Positions 1 to 5,890 of a stretch of 11,567 bases of DNA are shown here, one piece after another. Below the pieces are notes generated by a model, which worked only from the letters and a program-made list of their open reading frames with translations, was not told the DNA's origin and made no database searches. The stretch comes from Candidatus Latescibacterota bacterium (GTDB lineage Bacteria > Latescibacterota > UBA2968 > UBA8231). The stretch spans positions 65,940-77,506 of the forward strand of contig JAGWBY010000026.1 of the NCBI GenBank assembly GCA_021295675.1, read 5' to 3'. The stretch's first letter is position 1; each line of letters starts with the position of its first letter. The translations under genes were made by a program, and so were the position numbers.

Positions 1-2
1 GC

Positions 3-905
3 GACAAATACATGCTGCTGTATTACAGCCATCGCAACGGTGGTCAGTACCTGATTGGCGATTACGACCAAGCGCGAGACAAATTGATTGCCCGCGATTA
101 CGGCCGTTTCAACTTTGGTGCCTCTTGGCCCGGGGGGATACACGCACCATCGGCCACCCCCGACGGCAAGGGGGGATTAATTGCGATCTTTAATGTCAAT
201 TGGGGGATGCCGACCCCGGGTTGGAGCGAGGAGGAACGCCAGGTCCGCCACTTTGGCTGTTGGGAAGGACAGCAGCTTATGAGTCTGCCCCGGCGCCTGA
301 GCTTGAGCACTAGCGGCGATGTGCAGATTGAACCGACCAGGGATATCGCATCGCTGCGCGGTCGCCATACTCAGATCGCCGACTGCACCATCAAGGGTAA
401 TAGCGAAACTGTTTTCGACCAGCTCGCCGGCAATGCTATCGAGCTGAGCCTCGAGGTCGAGACTAACGGTGCGCCCTTGATCGAGTTGGATGTTTTGCGC
501 TCACCGGATCAGCAGGAGTACACCCGAATCGCCTTTTACCGGGACCGCGGCGTCAAGCCCCTTGCGCCCGGTATCGGGGCCGGTACGCCTCCCACTAATG
601 AGGGCACCTACAGCCTAGTCGCCCTTGATTCTTCCCATGCATCGATACAGCCTCAGGCTCGATCACGGCCTCCGGAGATTGCCCCGGTGTTCCTAGCGCC
701 GGAGGAGAATCTCAAGATGCGGGTATTCGTCGACAAAAGCATCGTCGAAGTCTTTGTCAACGACAGGCAATGCCTCGCTGTCCGGGTGTATCCTGGCCGC
801 CAGGACAGTGTCGGCGTGGCACTGCGGGCGGTGGGCCGGGATGTGCGCTTGGTCGTTTTGGATGCCTGGGAGATGAAGAGTATCTATAGCCCAACGGACC
901 AATGA
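3..905 (+). CDS. Glycoside hydrolase family 32 (invertase/levanase-like), C-terminal part
   Basis: About 300 residues are visible; the gene begins before the window, and the frame is open from base 3. GH32 enzymes cleave beta-fructosides (sucrose, levan, inulin) with a five-bladed propeller followed by a C-terminal beta-sandwich. The visible part starts in the last propeller blade: YLIGDYD and RDYGRFNFGAS resemble the family's YxxGxxD and DYGxxFYA stretches. The beta-sandwich follows and ends with the very typical VFVDKSIVEVFVND and the nearby VRVYP. The catalytic nucleophile and acid/base motifs (NDPN, EC) would lie upstream and cannot be checked, so activity is unproven. No signal peptide can be assessed. 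The gene converges on the SDR gene, with 61 bases between the stops and no clear terminator hairpin there. The family call is strong; the substrate is unknown. Confidence 0.85.
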   Translation, partial: DKYMLLYYSHRNGGQYLIGDYDQARDKLIARDYGRFNFGASWPGGIHAPSATPDGKGGLIAIFNVNWGMPTPGWSEEERQVRHFGCWEGQQLMSLPRRLSLSTSGDVQIEPTRDIASLRGRHTQIADCTIKGNSETVFDQLAGNAIELSLEVETNGAPLIELDVLRSPDQQEYTRIAFYRDRGVKPLAPGIGAGTPPTNEGTYSLVALDSSHASIQPQARSRPPEIAPVFLAPEENLKMRVFVDKSIVEVFVNDRQCLAVRVYPGRQDSVGVALRAVGRDVRLVVLDAWEMKSIYSPTDQ

Positions 906-966
906 CCTTGGGCATTGCCTGCTGCGTCGTTCTGACTTCGCCGGCCTACTCCTCCGACTCCGCACC

Positions 967-1692
967 CTAATCCCAGCTCGGGATCGGGGTCTGAAGCGGA
1001 TCGTCGATCCAGAGAAAGCGCCCGTTGACGTCGCTCTCGATGATGTCGATTACGAGCTGGGCCGCCTTCTCGGGCGGATCCCCACCTGTTTGCTCCACCC
1101 ACGCCACCCAGTTGTCGTAGCCGCTCTCGCTGAGGGTGCCCGTCTTGTCGCGGATATCCGCCCACATCGCGGTCTTGACGTCGCCGGGATGGATGACGTT
1201 CGCCGTGACGCCCGTTCCCTCCAGCTCGGCGGCGAGGTGGCGGGTGAACTGGTTGAGAGCGACCTTGGCCGTGCCGTAGGCGCTGTTCAGCCGCCCGGGT
1301 GTGTGCAGCGACGCCGCAGACGAGAGGTTCACGATCCGGCCCCATCCTGCGTCCAGCATTCCGCTTAGGAACGCGCGGGACACCAGATAGGGCCCCACCG
1401 CATCGATCATGAGCGTTTCGACCCATTCCTCGGGGTCGCTGTCCTGTACGAGGGCGATTGGGCCGAAGACCCCGGCGGCATTGACGAGAACGGTGGGCCG
1501 GCCGAGCTCGGCTTCGACCGCGGTTTTGAGGCGGTCAACATCGGCCGGGTTTGAGACATCCGCCGCGAATTGCGCCGAGCGGCGCGCGACGGTTGCAACG
1601 GCTAGGCCGCGCGCCGCCAGCGCATCTGCGATTGCCCGGCCAACGCCGCGGCTGGCTCCAGTGACGACTGCGACGTGCCCTGCGAGGTTCAC
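967..1692 (-). CDS. Short-chain dehydrogenase/reductase (SDR), NAD(P)-dependent
   Basis: This is a 241-residue classical SDR, expected to oxidise or reduce an alcohol/carbonyl pair in the cytoplasm. Residues 10-18 hold the cofactor glycine motif TGASRGVG, residues 71-74 hold NAAG, and Ser125, Tyr139 and Lys143 (S-Y-x-x-x-K, YGTAK) form the active site. The tetrad Asn normally found in the NxxG motif before alpha-F is Asp97 here (DAVG). The segment between beta-2 and the DV motif (VARRSAQFAADV, about residues 36-46) is some 15-20 residues shorter than in most SDRs. Natural short-loop SDRs exist, so this need not be damage. The start is GTG at 1692, overlapping the upstream dioxygenase stop as GTGA, which implies translational coupling. 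The substrate is not predictable. Confidence 0.92.
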   Translation of the reverse strand: MNLAGHVAVVTGASRGVGRAIADALAARGLAVATVARRSAQFAADVSNPADVDRLKTAVEAELGRPTVLVNAAGVFGPIALVQDSDPEEWVETLMIDAVGPYLVSRAFLSGMLDAGWGRIVNLSSAASLHTPGRLNSAYGTAKVALNQFTRHLAAELEGTGVTANVIHPGDVKTAMWADIRDKTGTLSESGYDNWVAWVEQTGGDPPEKAAQLVIDIIESDVNGRFLWIDDPLQTPIPSWD

Positions 1693-2480
1693 GGTCCGGC
1701 CTCGGCGGGTACCATGGGATTGTCCGAGTCATTCAGGCGCTTCCGCTCACTGCCCCAGTTGGCGGCGCTGCCGTTCCAATAGCGGGTGTCGGCGGGGCTG
1801 TACGAGAAGAGGTAGGACCAGCGCGGCTTGCCGGTGGTGTTATCCGGGCCTCCGTGGACGGTGTAGCCGTGATGCACGGTGCAGTCTCCCGGCTGGTAGT
1901 GGAAAGGCGGCGAGAGCTCCAGCACGGACGTCAGATTCGGGAACTGCTTGAGTAGGTCGCCCCGGTCGTCCTTGAACACCGAACCCAGCGGCCCTTCGCG
2001 ATGGGAGCGGTTGACGAACCGCATGGCACCCATCTCGGGTGTGACTTCCGCCAGCGCCAGCCAGAACTGGAGCTCGCCGACTCGGTCGGAGCCGTGCTCG
2101 GACGAGTCTTGGTGATAGGTGGACCCGGCTCCTCTGGGGGGCTTGTTTAGGAGGAGATCCACGCGGTAGCGGAGCGGAACATCTACGCCCTTGAGCCGCT
2201 TTCTGTTGACGAGGCGCGTCGCGTTTTGTGCCATGCGCTCGCTGAACATGAACGAACGAAACGGCTCGGTCTCTTGATTCCGGGCTAGGCCGGCGACCGG
2301 CATCTTTTGGCTATTGCGATCGGCCCACTCCCGTCCGACGCGCAACAACTGTGTGGCGAACTCCGGCGCGACGAGCCGCGGCATCATAACCCAGCCGTAT
2401 TCGTGGTAGAAGGCCACCTCCTCGTCTGTGACCTCCCGGACGATGGTTTCGATCTCGCGCTTGGTCATGGCTTGTTCCAT
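1689..2480 (-). CDS. Phytanoyl-CoA dioxygenase (PhyH) family Fe(II)/2-oxoglutarate oxygenase
   Basis: This 263-residue protein belongs to the PhyH family, which hydroxylates small molecules using Fe(II), O2 and 2-oxoglutarate. The iron facial triad is visible as His123-x-Asp125 (YHQDSSEHG) and distal His209 (GYTVHGG). Arg220 in GKPRWSY is placed to bind the 2-oxoglutarate carboxylate. The N-terminal helix with FYHEYGWVMMPRLV is typical. The length is normal for the bacterial branch and the frame is intact, unlike the next three genes upstream. The chosen ATG has AGGAG ten bases before it; Met5 is a less likely alternative. It is probably co-transcribed with the overlapping SDR gene from the element at 2511-2550. 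Bacterial members of this family act on varied substrates, so phytanoyl-CoA should not be assumed. Confidence 0.93.
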   Translation of the reverse strand: MEQAMTKREIETIVREVTDEEVAFYHEYGWVMMPRLVAPEFATQLLRVGREWADRNSQKMPVAGLARNQETEPFRSFMFSERMAQNATRLVNRKRLKGVDVPLRYRVDLLLNKPPRGAGSTYHQDSSEHGSDRVGELQFWLALAEVTPEMGAMRFVNRSHREGPLGSVFKDDRGDLLKQFPNLTSVLELSPPFHYQPGDCTVHHGYTVHGGPDNTTGKPRWSYLFSYSPADTRYWNGSAANWGSERKRLNDSDNPMVPAEAGP

Positions 2481-2510
2481 TACTCGTACTCTCCTATTGC
2501 GCTACTGTGC

Positions 2511-2550
2511 GGATCGGGATGATAAGAAACTTTTATGGATGCGTTGTCAA
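2511..2550 (-). promoter_or_regulatory. Shared promoter/operator element, copy A (before phyH-like gene)
   Basis: On the minus strand TTGACA (2550-2545) is followed by exactly 17 bases and TCTTAT (2527-2522), a perfect -35 and a moderate -10. The -10 ends 41 bases before the dioxygenase ATG, leaving room for a short leader with a Shine-Dalgarno sequence. The 40 bases match copy B (4586-4625) at 33 of 40 positions by my alignment, including spacer bases that RNA polymerase does not read. This argues for a bound regulator as well as a promoter. The -35 lies on the end of the hydrolase gene and contains its likely true stop codon. Confidence 0.6.
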
Positions 2551-3225
2551 GGGACCCTCGTCAGCGCGGAACAGGCTTGGACGAACTCCGCCGACGTGGA
2601 GGTGTAGCCCACCACGTGCTCGAAGTTCCGCAGCATGATGGCTGTCGTCCACCGTATCGGGGTACTCGGCCGACTGGGTGCAGTCCCGCAACATCACCAC
2701 CCGGTAGTTGTGTTCCACCGCGCCAGCACAGGTGAAGTAGAGGCAGGACCGCTGCGAGAATCCCACGGCAATCAGGGTCTTGATGCCGTGGCAGCGCAGG
2801 TGATAGTCGGTGTGGGTCTCGTGAAACCCCGACCACTCTCGCTTGGGAAAGTCCGGCTCGTGGGCGAGGGGCTGAATCGACGGCGAGTAGTTCGGCTGCA
2901 GCGGCTTGCGCTCCGGCGCTGGGCGGTCGGCGGCATCTTCGCTGCCCCAGCGGGTGCCGTGGATCTCGCGCTTGATACTGCCCGGTTCGTCACACAGGGA
3001 GAAGTCGTTGTGGATGAAGAACACGTGCATGCCGACGGCGCGGGCGGCCTTCAGCGCGGGTGCAATCCCCTCTTCGACGCAGGAATTCCCCGCGCCGCAA
3101 TCCGAATCCACGATCATGAAGGCGGTGGTCTCCAGCGGCAGGTCGAGGTCGCCGAAACGATTTCCGTCGGGATTGTCGGGGCCGTAGCCGGAATACCATC
3201 TCACTGGAAGTTGTATCGTCGCCAT
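2533..3225 (-). CDS. Isochorismatase-like cysteine hydrolase, frameshifted near the C-terminus
   Basis: This is a cytoplasmic Rossmann-like hydrolase of the isochorismatase/nicotinamidase/carbamoylsarcosine-amidase superfamily; members cleave amides or vinyl ethers. The catalytic triad is visible as Asp40 (FMIVDSDCG), Lys128 (DFPKREWSGF) and Cys161 (GFSQRSCLYFT). The frame as it stands gives 230 residues, but everything after His196-His197 (about 2635) is uncharacteristic. One frame over, from the ATG at 2636 to TGA at 2549-2547, the sequence reads LRNFEHVVGYTSTSAEF, which is how this family normally ends. So a short deletion or a base insertion has shifted the frame. All triad residues lie before the break. 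The ATG has AGGAG eight bases upstream. The gene follows the aminotransferase by 41 bases, probably in one transcript. Confidence 0.8.
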   Translation of the reverse strand: MATIQLPVRWYSGYGPDNPDGNRFGDLDLPLETTAFMIVDSDCGAGNSCVEEGIAPALKAARAVGMHVFFIHNDFSLCDEPGSIKREIHGTRWGSEDAADRPAPERKPLQPNYSPSIQPLAHEPDFPKREWSGFHETHTDYHLRCHGIKTLIAVGFSQRSCLYFTCAGAVEHNYRVVMLRDCTQSAEYPDTVDDSHHAAELRARGGLHLHVGGVRPSLFRADEGPLTTHP

Positions 3226-3266
3226 GTTTGCATCTCCTAGTTCAGGGGCGGCTCGGCCGCCGCCGA

Positions 3267-3860
3267 TCAGACTTGGTCGAGTGCGTCCTTGAGGCTTTGC
3301 TCGACGAGGTCGAAAAGCTCGTCAACTTGGGGCTTGTCGATGATGAGGGCGGGCACGACGGCGAACCAGCTCGGATCAACCCGCAGGATGACTCCGTTTT
3401 GCAGCGCCGTCTTCTTGAGCGCCCGGCCCAGCTCCGGGAACGGCTTGAGGCTCGACGTATCCTTTACCAGCTCAACCCCCCTCAGCAATCCCTTGCCCCG
3501 CACCTCCCGCACGACGCCGAGCGATTTCAGGCCTGCGAGCTTGGCGGCGAGGTAGAAGCCCATCTCGCGGGCGTGGGTATCGAGGCGGTTCTCCACGATC
3601 TCATCTACCACGGCGATGCCGACCGCGCAGGCCAATGGATGGCCTGCGTAGGTGTGCCCGTGGGCGAAGTTTTCGCCGGGCTCGTAGAAGTACTCCCCCA
3701 TCCCCTCGCGAGCCATCAGTGCGCCGAGGGGAATGGCACCACTCGACAGCCCTTTGCTGCCGCAGATGATGTCGGGCGTCACCCCGAAGGTGTGGGCGGC
3801 AAACATCGCTCCCGTGCGACCGAAGCCGGTGATGATCTCGTCGTAGATGAGCACGACGTT
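3267..3860 (-). pseudogene. Class III aminotransferase, C-terminal half (after frame break)
   Basis: This frame continues the aminotransferase begun at 4564. It enters at about 3860 as NVVLIYDEIITGFGRTG, which holds the Asp that pairs with the PLP ring nitrogen. It carries the Schiff-base lysine in CGSKGLSSG (codon 3755-3753), then the G-H-T-Y-A-G-H-P motif and the small C-terminal domain, ending normally at TGA/TAA position 3267. A GTG at 3854 could in theory start translation but has no good ribosome site, and the half protein lacks the PLP phosphate pocket, so I do not regard it as a separate gene. In the intact family a stretch of roughly nine residues would sit between YFQ of the other half and NVV here; it is missing. 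The following hydrolase gene begins 41 bases downstream. Confidence 0.85.
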
Positions 3861-4564
3861 GTCTGGAAGTACTCGTCCGTGGGCGTGATGATACCCCCTG
3901 TGTTCGACACCGGTTCGAGGATGATGCCGGCCACCGTCGCTGGATCTTCGCTGATGATGACATCCTCGAACTGCTGCGCCGCGAACCGGTTCGCCTCATC
4001 CCAGTCGCCGAAGCGGTCGCGGTAGTGCGTTGGGGGGAATACCTTGAGGAAACCCGGCGGGGCCGGCTCGAATGGGGTTTTGCGCTCTCCCGTACCGCTG
4101 GCCGCCATGGCTCCCATGGTGGCGCCGTGGTAGGCCTGGTAGCGGCTGATGAACTTGTACTTATTTGGATGGCCCGACTGCTTGAAATACTGGCGCGTGA
4201 ACTTGATCGCCGCCTCCATAGACTCCGAGCCGCCGCTGAACGCTTTTACGTAGTTGAGATCGCCGGGCGTGACGCTGCCGAGCTTCTCGACGAAGTCGAG
4301 CGTCACATCGGCCGTGCCGTGCATGGGCGGCGCGAAGGCGAGCTTGTCCCATTGAGTTCGCATGGCCTGTTCGACGCGCGGATGACGGTGGCCGAGCAGG
4401 GTTGAGTAGATGCCGCTGATGCCGTCGAAGTAGCGTTTCCCGTCCGTGTCCCAGTAGTAGAGTCCTTCCGCCCGCGACACGATGAGCGGATTGTTCATGA
4501 ACTCGGCCGTCGATTGGTAGTCGAGGAAGGTTCTTCTGAGCAGTTTTTCCTGTCGCGCGTCCAC
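3779..4564 (-). pseudogene. Class III (omega-type) PLP aminotransferase, N-terminal half
   Basis: These enzymes move an amino group between an amine or omega-amino acid and a keto acid such as pyruvate. The start is GTG at 4564, with GAAGGAG eight bases before it. The half shows the normal N-terminal segment (GLYYWDTDGKRYFDG, residues 34-48), the phosphate-binding SGGSES (110-115), the ring-stacking Tyr145-His146-Gly147 and ILEPV with Glu217. Family-like sequence runs to Gln234 (3865-3863). The last 27 codons down to the stop at 3779 are out of frame. Compared with the usual spacing, about 25 bases appear to be deleted just after Gln234. The rejoined protein would be about 440 residues, the normal size. 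The break removes the lysine, so the product from this half alone should be inactive. It is first in a likely transcript with the cysteine hydrolase. Confidence 0.88.
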
Positions 4565-4585
4565 GTTTATCGCTCCTTCTCGTAT

Positions 4586-4625
4586 GGATCGGAACGATAA
4601 GAAGCCTTTGTGGCCGCGTTGTCAA
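4586..4625 (-). promoter_or_regulatory. Shared promoter/operator element, copy B (before aminotransferase)
   Basis: On the minus strand TTGACA (4625-4620), 17 bases and TCTTAT (4602-4597) form a promoter of the same design as copy A. The -10 ends 32 bases before the GTG start of the aminotransferase. Seven of 40 positions differ from copy A. The conserved core is TTGACAACGC, a variable 15 bases, then TTATCGTTCCGATCC. Bases beyond the -10 are conserved too, which is more than a promoter needs. Confidence 0.6.
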
Positions 4626-4667
4626 GGCCGTATTGACAACGCATCGGTAAGGGCCCTTTATCGTTCC
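4591..4667. repeat. 77-bp interrupted inverted repeat in the divergent promoter region
   Basis: Arms 4591-4625 and 4633-4667 are reverse complements around a 7-base centre (axis at 4629). The outer ten bases (GGAACGATAA / TTATCGTTCC) and the inner ten (GCGTTGTCAA / TTGACAACGC) match perfectly. The 15 bases between them match at only 6 positions. The pattern is therefore two conserved boxes at fixed spacing, mirrored, and not a simple hairpin. It is read here as two back-to-back copies of the same promoter/operator serving the divergent aminotransferase and Gfo/Idh genes. It fills most of the 157-base gap between them. Confidence 0.85.
4633..4667 (+). promoter_or_regulatory. Shared promoter/operator element, copy C (before Gfo/Idh gene)
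   Basis: TTGACA (4633-4638), 17 bases, then CTTTAT (4656-4661) face the Gfo/Idh gene. The TTGACAACGC and TTATCGTTCC boxes are identical to those of copy B on the other strand. The -10 hexamer is weak (3 of 6 consensus bases), which suggests dependence on a regulator. The leader to the ATG at 4722 is about 55 bases and has AAAGGGGGA just before the start codon. Confidence 0.55.
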
Positions 4668-4721
4668 TGATATTCACCACGTGGATAGAGGCGCGAGGTT
4701 TGAGAAACTAAAGGGGGAACT

Positions 4722-5171
4722 ATGAACCAGAAGAGTGATCCAGAATCGACGGCGGAGGCCGTCCCGATCCAGGGTTTTGAGAAGGCCGTTACCGACTACG
4801 AGGCGTCGAAGACTTGGCAGCCCGTATCCGACCGCGTGATTCGCGTGGGTATCGCCGGGTATGGCGTGTGCAACTTCGGCGCGGCCTTCCATTTCCAAGA
4901 TCATCCGAACGTGACCGTCGCCGCGGTGGCTGAACTGGACCCGGACAAGCGGGCCGAACTGGCCAGAGCATGTCGTTGTGCGACTGCCTATTCCTCGTGC
5001 GAAGAGTTGATTGAGGACGACTCGCTCGAGGCCGTTTTCGTTGCCACTGACGCCCCGAGCCATGCCCGGCTGGCCATCGCCGCGCTCAAAGCAGGCAAAC
5101 ACGTTGCATCGGCCGTGCCCATGCGGATGCGCTTTTCGTCGCCGCCAAGACTGCCGACCGCAGCTACATGA
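4722..5171 (+). pseudogene. Gfo/Idh/MocA-family oxidoreductase, N-terminal (NAD(P)-binding) half
   Basis: The family consists of NAD(P)-dependent dehydrogenases, mostly acting on sugars and polyols. Residues 1-38 are a leader, then the Rossmann motif RVGIAGYGVCNFG (41-53). VAAVAELDPDKR follows (67-77), with an acidic residue (Glu71) at the end of beta-2, as expected for an NAD-type fold. VFVATDAPSHARLA (105-118) and AGKHVASAVP (124-133) come next. Family-like sequence ends at Val132/Pro133 (5115-5119). The rest to the stop at 5171 is out of frame. About seven family residues are missing at the junction, equal to roughly a 22-base deletion. A purine-rich AAAGGGGGA sits just before the ATG. The gene is divergent from the aminotransferase and shares its promoter element. 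Confidence 0.85.
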
Positions 5172-5842
5172 TGTTCGAAACTTCGTACTTCCACGAAGAT
5201 CTCTATAACATGCGGGAGTTGTACCGAGCCGGCGCGCTGGGAAAAGTCGTCTATGCAGAGGGTGAATACTGGCACTACTTCCCGACGCCGCTGGCCGCGC
5301 ACGAGAGCTGGCGCACTGGGTGTCCCCCGCAGTGGTATCCCACGCACTCCAATGCTTACTACATGGGCGTCACCGGCGGGAGCTTCACCGAGGTCTCCTG
5401 CATGGGCGTGCCCAGCAGCGTCGATCATCTGAAGACTGCAAACAACCGCTACGGCAATCCGTTTGGCACTGAAATTGCGCTCTTTCGCACTAGCGAAGGC
5501 GGCATGGCGCGGATGGGGGTTAGCTGGGACACGCCGGGTGTCGGCGGGGAGACGGGCCGGATCCGCACGGAGAAGGGGACTTTCTACGGCAAGTTCCAGA
5601 ATGACGGACAGGACTCTGTGCCAACATTCAAGCGCCCACCTCTTCCTCCGGGGGTGGATGCTGGCGGGCACGGCGGCTCCCACGGCTACCTGATGTGCGA
5701 GTTCGTCGAGGCGATCTTGCTGGACCGCACGCCCCTCATCGACGTGGCCCAATCACTGAACATGACGGTCAGCGGCATCGTCGCGCACGAGTCGGCGCTG
5801 AAGGACGGCGAACTGCTGAAGATTCCGCAGTATATCCTGTGA
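5120..5842 (+). pseudogene. Gfo/Idh/MocA-family oxidoreductase, C-terminal half
   Basis: This frame enters at 5120 as HADALFVAAKTADRSYMMFE and continues the gene begun at 4722. It runs through the C-terminal alpha/beta domain, with YFHEDLYNMRELYRAGALGK, then TGGSFTEVSC, NNRYGNPFGTEIALF and a long glycine-rich GGHGGSHGYLM, and ends normally at TGA 5842. An ATG at 5168 lies inside this frame but is not a plausible independent start. In canonical Gfo/Idh enzymes the equivalent of GGSFTEVSC carries a DxxxH catalytic motif, and the EKP lysine sits where this branch has ASAVP. Both key residues differ here, as I recall for this branch generally. The rejoined protein would have about 380 residues, the usual length. 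It is convergent with the YWTD gene, 48 bases away. Confidence 0.85.
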
Positions 5843-5890
5843 GCCCCCATCGCGTTAGATCTGCAAGGAATAGTCGCCGTTTCCGGTCGG

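Noticed and set aside
906..966. Terminator between the convergent GH32 and SDR genes
   Set aside because: I found no stem-loop with a T run in the 61-base gap.
2635..3240. 201-codon open frame on the plus strand
   Set aside because: It is antisense to the cysteine hydrolase, whose triad is clear; low-complexity Val/Gly/His composition.
3228..4025. 265-codon open frame on the plus strand
   Set aside because: It is the complement of the aminotransferase and spans its frame break; it has no recognisable motif.
3267..4564. Programmed ribosomal frameshifting in the aminotransferase
   Set aside because: No slippery heptamer or stimulatory structure was evident, and residues are missing at the junction, which frameshifting would not restore.
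4988..5752. 254-codon open frame on the minus strand
   Set aside because: It is antisense to the Gfo/Idh gene, rich in Arg/His/Ala as expected from a GC-biased shadow frame, and shows no domain. The sense strand carries clear family motifs.
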